NCBI GenBank assembly: GCA_001604005.1
Contig: LVAM01000010.1
Span: 149,244 to 213,243 of the forward strand
Origin: Clostridiales bacterium Firm_07
Lineage (GTDB): Bacteria; Bacillota; Clostridia; Oscillospirales; CAG-272
Length of the DNA stretch: 64,000 nucleotides
Direction: 5' to 3'
Shown piece by piece: positions 16,017 through 24,352 of this stretch (position 1 is its first letter; every line of letters starts with the position of its first letter). The notes below the pieces were generated by a model. That model was not told the origin of the DNA, ran no database searches, and saw only the letters and a list, made by a program, of their open reading frames with translations. Position numbers and translations under genes: made by a program.

Positions 16017-16045
16017 ATTATAATCTTTTTAGATAATTTTGTCAA
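16017..16045 (-). promoter_or_regulatory. Consensus sigma-A promoter of the long LRR lipoprotein
   Basis: Minus strand TTGACA (16045-16040), 17-bp spacer, TATAAT (16022-16017); full consensus. It lies in an AT-rich region shared with the divergent Xre gene. The 5' UTR would be about 45 nt. Confidence 0.88.
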
Positions 16046-16094
16046 TACTTTTTAATCATTTGTGGTAAACTGAAAGAAAAAAGGGGTGTGAAAA

Positions 16095-16469
16095 ATGGCA
16101 CTCTATCAAAGGATACGCGATCTGCGCGAGGACGCCGACAAAACCCAAGCCGAAGTTGCCGATTATCTCAACACCACCGCGCAATACTACGGAAAATACG
16201 AAAAAGGCGAGCGAGAACTTCCGCTCTCGCGCGCCATCGAACTTGCCGATTATTACGGCGTCAGCCTCGATTTTCTCGCCGGCCGCTCCGATATTCGCAC
16301 AATCTCCCCCAACATCATCCTTGACACCGACGAAGCCCTTCTCGTCTCGCGTTTTCGCCTCCTTTCCGAGCGCAACAAAGGAAAAGCCGAACTTTTTATA
16401 GAACAGTTATTTGAGTCACAAATCAGGGAACGCGCCACAATTTCCCCGCCGCAAAACGAGCCGTGCTGA
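16095..16469 (+). CDS. Xre-family transcriptional regulator
   Basis: 124 residues. Residues 5-62 form a Cro/C1-type helix-turn-helix (LYQRIRDLREDADKTQAEVA, then TTAQYYGKYEKGERELPLSR). The remaining 60 residues resemble the short C-terminal extension of many clostridial Xre proteins (ALLVSRFRLLSERNKGKAELFIEQL). It is transcribed divergently from the long LRR lipoprotein gene, 130 bp apart, and converges with the second LRR lipoprotein gene, so it may control one or both; no clear operator was found. RBS GGGGTG before the ATG. Confidence 0.88.
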   Translation: MALYQRIRDLREDADKTQAEVADYLNTTAQYYGKYEKGERELPLSRAIELADYYGVSLDFLAGRSDIRTISPNIILDTDEALLVSRFRLLSERNKGKAELFIEQLFESQIRERATISPPQNEPC

Positions 16470-16488
16470 AAAATGGGCTCGTTTTTTT
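16455..16488 (+). terminator. Intrinsic terminator of the Xre gene
   Basis: Stem AACGAGCC (16455-16462) with GGCTCGTT (16476-16483) and seven T ending at 16488. The stem begins inside the last codons of the gene. Confidence 0.85.
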
Positions 16489-16621
16489 ATGCCCTTTTGC
16501 ACCGGTTCTGTATATCTTTTTCGCGGGTATCCCCCAAAAGCTCCGCAAAAACGCCCCGCCGCCGCGCATCGCTCCGCCGCGGTGGAAGAGTACCCTCCGC
16601 GCGTCCTCTTTCCCCAAACGC

Positions 16622-16651
16622 AAAAAAGCGCCGCCCGCGGGCGGCGCTTTT
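16622..16651 (-). terminator. Intrinsic terminator of the second LRR lipoprotein
   Basis: Near-perfect palindrome 16624-16651 (core GCGCCGCCC/GGGCGGCGC) with six T on the minus strand (16627-16622). The 130 bp between this and the Xre terminator show no other feature. Confidence 0.88.
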
Positions 16652-16666
16652 ATCGTTTATGGAAGA

Positions 16667-17458
16667 TCAGGCAAGGCAGTTATAGAAGGCGTTGACGCCC
16701 ACTTTTTCCGCCGTATTCCACCACGCGGGGCGCGCCAAGTGCGTGCATTCCGCAAAGGCATAATCCCCCACCGTGATGGCATCGGCGGGCAGATTGACGG
16801 TGGTCAGCGCCGGGCATTGCATAAAGGCAAACTCCCCAACCTCTTCCAGCGCGGCGGAAAGCGCCACGGTGGTCAGTTGGTCGCATTTATAGAAGCAATG
16901 CGCGGGAACTTTCGTCAGCGCGGCGGGCAGTTGCACGGTGCGCAGGCTCTTGCAGTTGTAAAACGCCATATCGCCGAGCGAAAAGGTTTCGACGTCGGCG
17001 GAAAACGCAACCGCGCCAAGGCGAATGCAGGCGGCAAACGCCGCTTTACCCACCGAGCGGAGCGCGGCGGGGAAATTGATCGTCGTCAGTTGATCGCACC
17101 CCGAAAAGGCAAGATCGCCGATCGTTGTCACCGTGTCGGGCAACGTGACGACGGTCACGTTCACTTTTTCATAAAACGCCGCGTCGCCGATCTCGGTCAC
17201 AGGGCGCTCCTCGATCTGGGCGGGCACGGTCACCGCGTGCGGGGTGTTGCTGCCGCGAAAACCGGTGATCCGCACGGTTTTACCGTTGACAAACTCATAG
17301 GTAAAGGCGTCCGTACTGCCCTCCGCCGCGTACTCACGGTCTTGCGCCGTAACGGTCAGATTGACGGCCTCGCTTTTGCCGGTCTTGTCTTTTTTGCACG
17401 CGGTCAGCGCGACGGTCAGCATCAAAGCGGCAACGAGCAAACAAAGCAGTTTTTTCAT
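16667..17458 (-). CDS. BspA-type leucine-rich-repeat lipoprotein
   Basis: 263 residues. The signal peptide MKKLLCLLVAALMLTVALTAC has lipobox LTAC with Cys21. After a linker of about 50 residues come eight LRR_5 units (for example TTIGDLAFSGCDQLTTINFP, VGEFAFMQCPALTTVNLP). Unlike the 1031-residue paralog, it has no coiled coil. ATG 17458 is set by the signal peptide and by GGAGG upstream. It is likely surface exposed and its ligand is unknown. The repeats here are diverged from each other, in contrast to the near-identical repeats of the longer protein. Confidence 0.9.
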   Translation of the reverse strand: MKKLLCLLVAALMLTVALTACKKDKTGKSEAVNLTVTAQDREYAAEGSTDAFTYEFVNGKTVRITGFRGSNTPHAVTVPAQIEERPVTEIGDAAFYEKVNVTVVTLPDTVTTIGDLAFSGCDQLTTINFPAALRSVGKAAFAACIRLGAVAFSADVETFSLGDMAFYNCKSLRTVQLPAALTKVPAHCFYKCDQLTTVALSAALEEVGEFAFMQCPALTTVNLPADAITVGDYAFAECTHLARPAWWNTAEKVGVNAFYNCLA

Positions 17459-17510
17459 TTTTCTGTCCTCCGCAAAGAACTCGCGGCAACGCCGCGAAAC
17501 GTATATAGTC

Positions 17511-17539
17511 ATTATACCGCATCTTCTTTTTTCTGTCAA
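17511..17539 (-). promoter_or_regulatory. Consensus sigma-A promoter of the second LRR lipoprotein
   Basis: Minus strand TTGACA (17539-17534), 17-bp spacer, TATAAT (17516-17511); full consensus, 52 bp before the start. Confidence 0.9.
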
Positions 17540-17557
17540 GGGGAGTTGCCTTTTTCC

Positions 17558-17587
17558 TTGACAATCGCCTCTCAAATCTGTTATACT
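17558..17587 (+). promoter_or_regulatory. Sigma-A promoter of recG
   Basis: TTGACA (17558-17563), 18-bp spacer, TATACT (17582-17587). It is 46 bp upstream of the recG GTG start and back to back with the LRR lipoprotein promoter. Confidence 0.85.
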
Positions 17588-17633
17588 GTTCTTGAAGTTT
17601 CGGCGCCCGCGCGGCGCAAAGGAGGGGATCGTT

Positions 17634-19772
17634 GTGGCACAAAAAAACGAGAACGCCGTCGGCGCTCTGCGCGGCGTGGGGCCGCAAAAAATCGCCGCCT
17701 ACGAAAAACTCGGCATTCGCACCAAAGAAGACCTCCTTTACCATTTTCCGCGCGCCTACGAGAACCGCGGCGCGGTCTTCACCCTTGCCGACGCGCCCTT
17801 AGATTGCCGCGCCGCGCTGTATCTGACGGTCGGCTCCGAGCCCCGCAGCGTGCGCGTGCGCGGCAGAATGACGCTGCTCAAATTCCGCGCGTTCGACGAA
17901 AGCGGCGTCGCCGAGATCACCTATTTCAATCAAGAATATCTCAAAAGCAAGTTTTTACTCGGCACAACCTTCCGTTTTTGGGGCAAGGTGCAAAAAAAGG
18001 GCAAGCGTTACGCGCTGACATCACCCGAGGCCGAGGAAGTGCGGGACGACGCGCCCTTGCGCGATCTCCTGCCCGTTTATCGCCTCTCCGAGGGGCTTAC
18101 CCCCCGACTGGTGTGCGAAAACGTGGCTACCGTACTGCAAAACGCCGCTCTTGTCCCCGACTTTCTGCCCGACGAGATCCGTATGCGGGAGAAACTTGCC
18201 ACGCTCCCGTTTGCGCTCCGCAATATCCATTTCCCCACCGATTATCCCGCGCTTGCCGCGGCGAAAAAGCGGCTGATCTTCGACGAATTTTTCATTTTCG
18301 CGCTGGGGCTCTCGCTCACGCGCCGCAAAAGCAAAAGCACGGGAGCGCCGCCTTGCGCGGTGGATACGCTCGCGCCCTTTCTCGACAAGATCCCCTTCGC
18401 GCTCACGGGCGCGCAGGAGCGCGTGCTTGGCGAGATCCGCGCCGATATGGCGCGCGACGTACCGATGAGCCGCATCGTGGTGGGCGACGTGGGGTGCGGA
18501 AAGACCGTGCTTGCCGCCGCCGCGATGTGGATCGCGGTGCGGGGAGGCAGACAGGCGGCGCTGATGGCGCCGACCGAAATTTTGGCGCGCCAGCACTATG
18601 ACGATCTCGCGCCGCTGTTCGCGGCGCTCGGCATCAGGGCGGAATTGTTGATCGGCGCCACGCCCGCCGCGCAAAAGCGCAAAATACGCGCGGCACTCTC
18701 GGACAGCGACGCGGAAAAGCGGCTGCCCGTCGTCATCGGCACGCAAGCGCTCCTCTCGGAGGGCGTAGAGTTTGCCGCGCCGGGGTTGATCGTCACCGAC
18801 GAACAGCACCGCTTCGGCGTGCGTCAGCGCGCCGTGCTCTCCGAAAAGAACGAACACGCCCATATGCTGGTAATGAGCGCCACGCCGATCCCGCGCTCGC
18901 TTGCGCTCGCGCTTTACGGCGACCTTGATTGCTCACGCGTGGACGAGATGCCGAAAGGACGGCAAAAAGTGGAGACTTTCGTCGTCGACGAAAGTTACCG
19001 CCCGCGCCTTCTCGCCTTTATCCGCAAACAATGCGCGGAGGGCGGGCAAGTGTATATCGTCTGCCCCGCCATTGAGGAACGCGACGCCGCGCCCGACGAA
19101 CTGCTGCTTGCGGAGATCGGCGACGAAGCGCCTCTCGGTGACGCGCACCCGCCCCTGAAAGCGGCAATCTCCTATGCGAAAGACTTGCAGGAAGCCCTGC
19201 CCGATCTCACCGTCGCTTTCGTGCACGGCGGGATGAAGAGCCGCGAAAAAGAACGCGTGATGGAAGATTTTGCCGCCGGCAGGATCGGCGTACTGGTCTC
19301 CACCACCGTGATTGAAGTCGGCGTCAACGTGCCGAACGCCACGCTGATGATCGTGGAAAACGCGGAACGTTTCGGGCTTTCCCAACTCCACCAACTTCGC
19401 GGGCGCGTGGGGCGCGGCGCGCGCCGTTCCTATTGCGTGCTGGTTTCCGACACCGACCTTGCGGCCGACACTCCCGCCGCGCGGCGTCTTGCGGTGATGA
19501 AGACCACCTACGACGGTTTTGCCATTGCCGAACGCGATCTGACCTTGCGCGGCCCCGGTGATTTTCTCTCGGGCGGCGAGAGCGACGCCATACGGCAAAG
19601 CGGAGGCGTACATTTTCGCCTTGCGGCGCTCTGTGACGATACGGGACTGTTGAACACCGCCTTTTCGGAAGCGCGCGCGCTGATCGAGAGCGATCAAGAC
19701 CTCGGCGCGCACCCTGCTCTTCGCGCCAAAGTGGACGAGATGTTCACGCTGGACGCCAACACCATCAGTTAA
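17634..19772 (+). CDS. recG: ATP-dependent DNA helicase RecG
   Basis: 712 residues. The N-terminal wedge domain opens with VGPQKIAAYEKLGI. Helicase motifs follow: Walker A GDVGCGKT, DEQH box (VTDEQHRFGVRQR), TAT-equivalent MSATPIPRSLA, and the C-terminal STTVIEVGVNVPNAT...QLRGRVGRG. RecG remodels stalled replication forks and branch-migrates Holliday junctions. The GTG at 17634 is chosen because AAAGGAGG sits 8 nt upstream. PPTase and pyk follow on the same strand. Confidence 0.95.
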   Translation: MAQKNENAVGALRGVGPQKIAAYEKLGIRTKEDLLYHFPRAYENRGAVFTLADAPLDCRAALYLTVGSEPRSVRVRGRMTLLKFRAFDESGVAEITYFNQEYLKSKFLLGTTFRFWGKVQKKGKRYALTSPEAEEVRDDAPLRDLLPVYRLSEGLTPRLVCENVATVLQNAALVPDFLPDEIRMREKLATLPFALRNIHFPTDYPALAAAKKRLIFDEFFIFALGLSLTRRKSKSTGAPPCAVDTLAPFLDKIPFALTGAQERVLGEIRADMARDVPMSRIVVGDVGCGKTVLAAAAMWIAVRGGRQAALMAPTEILARQHYDDLAPLFAALGIRAELLIGATPAAQKRKIRAALSDSDAEKRLPVVIGTQALLSEGVEFAAPGLIVTDEQHRFGVRQRAVLSEKNEHAHMLVMSATPIPRSLALALYGDLDCSRVDEMPKGRQKVETFVVDESYRPRLLAFIRKQCAEGGQVYIVCPAIEERDAAPDELLLAEIGDEAPLGDAHPPLKAAISYAKDLQEALPDLTVAFVHGGMKSREKERVMEDFAAGRIGVLVSTTVIEVGVNVPNATLMIVENAERFGLSQLHQLRGRVGRGARRSYCVLVSDTDLAADTPAARRLAVMKTTYDGFAIAERDLTLRGPGDFLSGGESDAIRQSGGVHFRLAALCDDTGLLNTAFSEARALIESDQDLGAHPALRAKVDEMFTLDANTIS

Positions 19773-19782
19773 GGAGCGGTTT

Positions 19783-20391
19783 ATGTGCCATACGCCCACT
19801 CTTTATATACTCGACGCGCGTAAAACGCCGCGCGAGGTTTGGCTTCCGCTCCGGCGCTTTCTCCCCCCGCGTCGCGCGGCGCTCCTTGACGGCGCCCCTT
19901 GCCCCGAAAGAGAAAAAGAGATCGTGCTTGGTTTTGTGCTTTTTCGCTATGCGATGGATGCCGAAAACTATCCGCCCGACACGGGTGATTGGGTGATCGG
20001 CACGAGCGGAAAACCCGAAACGGCAAGCGGTCTCCCGCATTTCAGCCTTGCACACGCGGGCGGCGTTCTGGCGCTTGCGCTGTCCGAAAAACACCCCGTC
20101 GGGGTGGATATCGAGCCGCTCCGCCCGCACGCCCCCGCTCTTGCGCGCAAACTGAAACTGCCACGGGAGAGCGGCGCGGAGAGCGTTCTGCGCGCGTGGT
20201 GCGCGACGGAAGCCGCCGCCAAGAAAAGCGGCGCGGGGATCGCCGCGACGCTTGCCCGAAATTCCCCGCCCGACGCCGCCGTGAAAACCGAAAACTTTGA
20301 CGGTCAGCGCTTTATTCTGGCGCTCTCCCCCGGGGAGGATTTTGCCGTGCGGCGCGTGACCATGGAAAATATCGCGGCGGCGCTCCGATAA
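19783..20391 (+). CDS. 4'-phosphopantetheinyl transferase (Sfp family)
   Basis: 202 residues. It has the Sfp-type motifs TSGKPE, PHFSLAHAGG, the Mg-binding GVDIEPLRP, and WCATEAAAKKSG (the WxxxEAxxK motif). It transfers phosphopantetheine from CoA to carrier proteins. No carrier protein or polyketide/peptide synthase gene is in the window, so it may serve the fatty-acid ACP or a distant target. RBS AAGGAG before ATG 19783; it starts 10 bp after recG. Confidence 0.9.
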   Translation: MCHTPTLYILDARKTPREVWLPLRRFLPPRRAALLDGAPCPEREKEIVLGFVLFRYAMDAENYPPDTGDWVIGTSGKPETASGLPHFSLAHAGGVLALALSEKHPVGVDIEPLRPHAPALARKLKLPRESGAESVLRAWCATEAAAKKSGAGIAATLARNSPPDAAVKTENFDGQRFILALSPGEDFAVRRVTMENIAAALR

Positions 20392-20442
20392 AGCCCCGCC
20401 ACACGAAAACACTCCGTTTGATCAAGAAAGGACGCATACGGT

Positions 20443-21855
20443 ATGAGAAAAACGAAAATCGTCTGCACAATCGGCCCCGCAAGTTCCGATGAAACAACGC
20501 TCACGCAAATGTGCCTTGCCGGTATGAACGTGGCACGGCTCAACTTTTCGCACGGCACGCACGCCGATCATCAGGAAAAGATCGACCTTTTGAAAAAAGT
20601 GCGGCAAAAACTCAATTTGCCGATCGCCATTATGCTGGATACGAAAGGCCCGGAATATCGCATTAAAACCTTTGAAAAGGGCAGTGTCACGCTGAAAGAC
20701 GGAGACGAATTTGCCTTTACGGCGCGGGACGTCGCGGGCAACGAGCGCGAGGTGTCGGTCAGTTATCCCCCGATGGTCGAAGAACTGGACGTGGGCGACA
20801 CCATTTTGCTCTCCAACGGCATCCTCATCTTCAAAGTGGTGCGCAAAGAGCCGGGGCGGCTCGTTTGCACCGTGATATCCGGCGGCGAGTTGAAGGATCG
20901 GAAAAGTATGAGTTTTCCCGGCAAGGTTCTGCGGCAGACCTATCTTTCGGAGCAGGACAAAGCCGACATTCTTTTCGGCATCGAAAACGGCGTGGATTAT
21001 ATCGCCTGTTCGTTCGTTTCCGCAAAACGGGACCTTTTGGACATTCACGATTTTCTCAAACTGCACGGCGCCGACCACATCGGGCTGATCGCCAAGATCG
21101 AAAACCAATCCGGAGTGGACCATATCGAGGAGATCTGCGAAGCGTGCGAGGGCATTATGATCGGCAGAGGCGATATGGGTGTGGAAATTCCGTTTGAGGA
21201 AGTGCCGTCCATTCAGAAAAAACTCATCACAAAGTGCCGCCTTTTGGGACGTCGCGTCATCACGGCGACCGAAATGCTGGAATCTATGATCTACAACCCG
21301 CGCCCCACGCGCGCCGAGATCTCCGACGTGGCGAACGCCGTTTACGACGGCACGAGCGCGGTGATGCTGTCGGGCGAGAGCGCGGCGGGCAAACACCCCG
21401 TCGAGTCAGTCGCCGTGATGGCAAAGATCGTGGAATATACCGAGAAAAACATTGATTATCGCCACCTCTTTCTCACTTCCAAGTTCAAGATCCGCAACAC
21501 CCTGGACGCCATATCGCACGCGACCTGCGGAATGGCGATGGACATTGACGCCAAAGCAATGGCGGTCTGCACCCTCTCCGGTATGACGGCGAGAATGGTG
21601 TCGCGCTTCCGCTCTCCCGTGGATATCCTGGGGCTGACCACCGACGAGGTGACGTGGCGAAAACTCGCACTGTCCTGGGGTGTCACACCGATTATGTGTG
21701 AAAAATACCCCTCTACCGAAGTCCTCTTTTATTCCGCCAAACGACTTGCCAAGGACGTCCTCCACCTCTCGGCGGGCGACCGCATCGTCATCACCGGCGG
21801 CATCACAAACGGACAATCCGGCAACACCAATCTGATCAAAGTCGAAGAAATCTGA
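20443..21855 (+). CDS. pyk: Pyruvate kinase
   Basis: 470 residues, the basic form without the extra C-terminal PEP-utiliser domain seen in Bacillus. It opens MRKTKIVCTIGPAS; the substrate/metal region LDTKGPEYRI is near 64, the catalytic Lys is in IGLIAKIENQSG, and the signature MIGRGDMGVEIP and ATEMLESM are present. It makes ATP and pyruvate from PEP and ADP in glycolysis. It ends in a strong terminator, making recG-PPTase-pyk a likely unit. Confidence 0.97.
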   Translation: MRKTKIVCTIGPASSDETTLTQMCLAGMNVARLNFSHGTHADHQEKIDLLKKVRQKLNLPIAIMLDTKGPEYRIKTFEKGSVTLKDGDEFAFTARDVAGNEREVSVSYPPMVEELDVGDTILLSNGILIFKVVRKEPGRLVCTVISGGELKDRKSMSFPGKVLRQTYLSEQDKADILFGIENGVDYIACSFVSAKRDLLDIHDFLKLHGADHIGLIAKIENQSGVDHIEEICEACEGIMIGRGDMGVEIPFEEVPSIQKKLITKCRLLGRRVITATEMLESMIYNPRPTRAEISDVANAVYDGTSAVMLSGESAAGKHPVESVAVMAKIVEYTEKNIDYRHLFLTSKFKIRNTLDAISHATCGMAMDIDAKAMAVCTLSGMTARMVSRFRSPVDILGLTTDEVTWRKLALSWGVTPIMCEKYPSTEVLFYSAKRLAKDVLHLSAGDRIVITGGITNGQSGNTNLIKVEEI

Positions 21856-21863
21856 CAACGAAC

Positions 21864-21901
21864 AAAAACCCCCGAAACGCGTTGTGTTTCGGGGGTTTTT
21901 T
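21864..21901. terminator. Bidirectional terminator between pyk and the Xre gene
   Basis: 15-bp stem (21864-21878 with 21886-21900), loop GCGTTGT, T-run on the plus strand and A-run at the other end. It lies between the stop codons of two converging genes. Confidence 0.92.
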
Positions 21902-21903
21902 GT

Positions 21904-22125
21904 TTATCCGCGCTCGGCGCGGGGGACGAAATCTTTGCCCGTGATGAGATAATCTACGGAAACGTCAAAATACTCGGAAAGGCGCAATAGCATCGCTACG
22001 TCGGGGCTGTGCTTGCCGTTTTCATAGTAGGAGAGAACTTCGCGGCTGATCGAGAGATCCATTGCCACTTTCAGTTGGCTGAATTTTTTCTTTTTGCGTA
22101 TCTCGCGCAAACCGATCATTTTCAC
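21904..22125 (-). CDS. Small Xre-family repressor
   Basis: 73 residues, essentially a single HTH domain (LREIRKKKKFSQLKVAMDLS, then REVLSYYENGKHSPDVAML and FDVSVDYLITGKD). The start is set at GTG 22125, 8 nt from AGGAGG; ATG 22119 two codons later is the alternative. It is divergent from a lipoprotein gene whose promoter carries two copies of a 15-bp palindromic sequence. Proteins of this size often bind such short inverted repeats as dimers, so autoregulation and repression of the lipoprotein gene are likely but inferred. Confidence 0.9.
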   Translation of the reverse strand: MKMIGLREIRKKKKFSQLKVAMDLSISREVLSYYENGKHSPDVAMLLRLSEYFDVSVDYLITGKDFVPRAERG

Positions 22126-22174
22126 GGACTTCCCCTCCTTTTCGCAAAATCTCCAAGAAATTGTACGTTTCCTC

Positions 22175-22203
22175 TTGACAACAGTGTAACATTTTGTTAC
22201 AAT
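22175..22203 (+). promoter_or_regulatory. Sigma-A promoter of the small lipoprotein gene
   Basis: TTGACA (22175-22180), 17-bp spacer, TACAAT (22198-22203). The first operator palindrome covers the spacer and the first half of the -10. Confidence 0.87.
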
Positions 22204-22224
22204 ATAAATGTAATGTTTTGTTAC
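22186..22224. promoter_or_regulatory. Twin operators, GTAAyrTTTTGTTAC, 24 bp apart
   Basis: GTAACATTTTGTTAC at 22186-22200 is a 6-bp perfect inverted repeat around 3 bp. GTAATGTTTTGTTAC at 22210-22224 is a near copy. Centre-to-centre spacing is 24 bp, a little over two helical turns. The first covers the promoter spacer/-10 and the second the transcription start region, the expected arrangement for repression by the adjacent Xre protein. Confidence 0.8.
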
Positions 22225-22249
22225 GATTCGATATAAGGAGTTTGACCCG

Positions 22250-22822
22250 ATGAAAAAAGTATTATGCAAATTTCTTGCGCTGACACTGGCTCTTTGCTGT
22301 GTTTTGCCCTTCTTTACCGCGTGCAACTTCAAAGGAAACGCCCTGCGCGATCGCGTGGGAAAAATGTTGACCGGTCGCAATTACACAATAGAAATGACAA
22401 CGGACAGCAGAACGTATCTGCTGAAAACCGACAAAGATATTGTCTATTGGCAAGTGACGCAATATGAAAAAACAGACTATATTCTGATGTTTTTCGACGA
22501 GGACAGCGAAAGCATCAAAATCTTTGAACGTTCCGGCAGCGAACAGCCGTGGAGCCGCTCCAACGCGGAACCGAGCGAAGCGGTGGAAAACACTTTCTAC
22601 GTATTAAATTTGTTGCAGCTCTTCTTCTATTATCCGGAAATGTTTGCCGAAAACGACGGCACGTACACCTATAAGAGCAACGATGAAACAATCTCCGTCT
22701 CCAAAGACGGAAAAGGCATTAAGTGTATTTGCAATTCCAAAGACATCGGAAAAGTGAATATGTATGTTTCAAGCATCGGCAAAACCAAAATCGAGATCCC
22801 CGCTGAAATCAAAGACAGATAA
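22250..22822 (+). CDS. Small lipoprotein of unknown function
   Basis: 190 residues. The signal peptide MKKVLCKFLALTLALCCVLP ends in lipobox FTAC with Cys25. The mature part is rich in Asp, Lys, Tyr and Ser with alternating beta-like segments (YTIEMTTDSRTYLLKTDKDIV, then TYTYKSNDETISVSKDG), suggesting a compact beta-sheet extracellular domain. No family recognised. It is transcribed from a promoter overlapped by two operators and closed by a strong terminator, so it forms a stand-alone regulated unit. ATG is 10 nt after AAGGAG. Confidence 0.85.
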   Translation: MKKVLCKFLALTLALCCVLPFFTACNFKGNALRDRVGKMLTGRNYTIEMTTDSRTYLLKTDKDIVYWQVTQYEKTDYILMFFDEDSESIKIFERSGSEQPWSRSNAEPSEAVENTFYVLNLLQLFFYYPEMFAENDGTYTYKSNDETISVSKDGKGIKCICNSKDIGKVNMYVSSIGKTKIEIPAEIKDR

Positions 22823-22830
22823 AACAAACG

Positions 22831-22860
22831 AAAAAAGCACCCCATATGGGGTGCTTTTTT
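22831..22860. terminator. Bidirectional terminator after the lipoprotein gene
   Basis: A perfect 30-bp palindrome (AAAAAAGCACCCC, then ATAT centre, then GGGGTGCTTTTTT), placed between converging lipoprotein and ABC-permease genes. Confidence 0.93.
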
Positions 22861-22872
22861 GTTTTTATGAAT

Positions 22873-23625
22873 TTACGCGCGTTTCATTTTGTTTTGAAAC
22901 ACGACGATGGCAAGCGCGAAAGCCGCCGCCGTATAGGCAAGCACGATGAGGAGCGGGCAGAGCATATCGGCGACAAAATCGCCGTATCCGTTCACCGCGT
23001 TTTGTATCAGCATCGTGGCGTTTTTGAAAGGCAGAACGCGGAGCGCCGTCAAAAATCCGTCGCCGAGCCCTTCCGTCGGAAACCACATTCCGGAGAGGAT
23101 CGACTGCCCGGCGATGACGGCGGAACTGACGCCCCCGACCGATTTTTCACTGCACATCGCACCGAAAAGAATGCCAAGCCCGATAAAGAGCAGCGAAGTC
23201 ACGCCGCAGAGCAGAATGCCCCACAGAAAGCGCACAGACCAAAAAGAGGGATCAAGTAACCCGCCGACAAGGAAAAACAGCGCCGATTGCACTAATGCTA
23301 CCGGAAGAAGCGACAGCGTATAGCCGAAAATAAACTCATACGACCGCGCCTTTGAGACGTACAGCCGCGTGAGGAACGAAGTTCCGCGGTCCAGCGCGAT
23401 CAGTAGCCCCGCAAACAGCGTGGTAAACGCCTGCGCAAACACGGCGATGCCCGGCGCAAGATAGCGTATCTCAAACTGCGCCGTCAACTTGTGGAAGATG
23501 AAGAAAAACAGCACTTCCATAAAAAGCGGCAATCCCATCATAAAAATGAGGCTGAGCGGGTCGCGCAGAATTTCCTTGACGTTGCGCCCGGCAAGCGTCC
23601 GGATCCGTTTGATCGAGTCACGCAT
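22873..23625 (-). CDS. ABC-2 type transporter permease
   Basis: 250 residues with six hydrophobic segments and the ABC-2 pattern: an N-terminal cytoplasmic start (RDSIKRIRTLAGRNVKEILRDPLSLIF), and a late LSGMWFPTEGL...LPFKNATMLIQN motif typical of drug/lipid-type exporters. ATG 23625 has GGAGG 8 nt upstream and overlaps the ATPase stop by 8 bp. It pairs with the adjacent ATPase. The substrate is unknown. Confidence 0.88.
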   Translation of the reverse strand: MRDSIKRIRTLAGRNVKEILRDPLSLIFMMGLPLFMEVLFFFIFHKLTAQFEIRYLAPGIAVFAQAFTTLFAGLLIALDRGTSFLTRLYVSKARSYEFIFGYTLSLLPVALVQSALFFLVGGLLDPSFWSVRFLWGILLCGVTSLLFIGLGILFGAMCSEKSVGGVSSAVIAGQSILSGMWFPTEGLGDGFLTALRVLPFKNATMLIQNAVNGYGDFVADMLCPLLIVLAYTAAAFALAIVVFQNKMKRA

Positions 23626-24352
23626 CGAGATCACCTCCGCCCACCACGTGGATAAACGCGTCTTCCACGCTCTCTTTGCCGCTCTTGCGGTAGAGTTCTT
23701 CTCGGCTGCCCACGAAAAGCAGTTCTCCGTCCTTCATAATGCCCAGTCGGTCGGCAAGCGCCTCGACCTCCTCCATATAGTGCGTTGTCAGCACGATGGT
23801 CATATTTTTGCGCAGATCGCGTATGGTCTTCCAAATTTCCCGCCGCGCGATGACGTCAAGCCCCAGCGTCGGCTCGTCGAGAAACAGCACTTTGGGGTGC
23901 GTGACCAGCGCCAGCGCGATCGACAGTTTTCTCTGCCAACCGCCCGAAAGGCTTGCCGCGCGCTTATCTTTCACTTTGCCGAGTTCAAACGCGTCAAACA
24001 GATACGCCGTCGTTTTGTCGATCTCCTCGCGGCTCTGACCGTTGAGTTGCGCGTAAAAGCGAATGTTCTCCGCCACCGTAAGGTTGCGCGCTATGGCGGT
24101 CTCCTGCATGGAAACGTCGATCAGGGCTTTGATTTTTTCCGCGTCGCGCAAGATCGAATATCCGCAGACGAACGCGTCACCACCGGAGGGGCGCGTCAGG
24201 CACGTGAGCATTTTGATGGTGGTGGTCTTGCCTGCGCCGTTGACGCCGAGCAAAGCGAACAGTTCTCCCTCAAAAATCTCCAAATTCAGTCTCTTTACCG
24301 CCACGGTGTCGGGGTATTCTTTGCATAAATCAAGTGTCTTGATCGCTTCCAT
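23618..24352 (-). CDS. ABC transporter ATP-binding protein
   Basis: 244 residues. Walker A GVNGAGKTT is near 36, the signature LSGGWQRK replaces the common LSGGQ, Walker B is KVLFLDEPTLGLD, and the H-loop His is in TTHYMEE. The group resembles the CcmA/NatA drug- and antibiotic-export ATPases. It overlaps abrB by 23 bp at its start and the permease by 8 bp at its end. The three genes form one operon with one promoter. Confidence 0.93.
   Translation of the reverse strand: MEAIKTLDLCKEYPDTVAVKRLNLEIFEGELFALLGVNGAGKTTTIKMLTCLTRPSGGDAFVCGYSILRDAEKIKALIDVSMQETAIARNLTVAENIRFYAQLNGQSREEIDKTTAYLFDAFELGKVKDKRAASLSGGWQRKLSIALALVTHPKVLFLDEPTLGLDVIARREIWKTIRDLRKNMTIVLTTHYMEEVEALADRLGIMKDGELLFVGSREELYRKSGKESVEDAFIHVVGGGDLDA

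Noticed and set aside
16463..18601. Plus-strand open frame of 712 codons starting after the Xre gene
   Set aside because: It passes through the terminators and the LRR lipoprotein antisense and then lies out of frame inside recG. The real recG frame has all helicase motifs.
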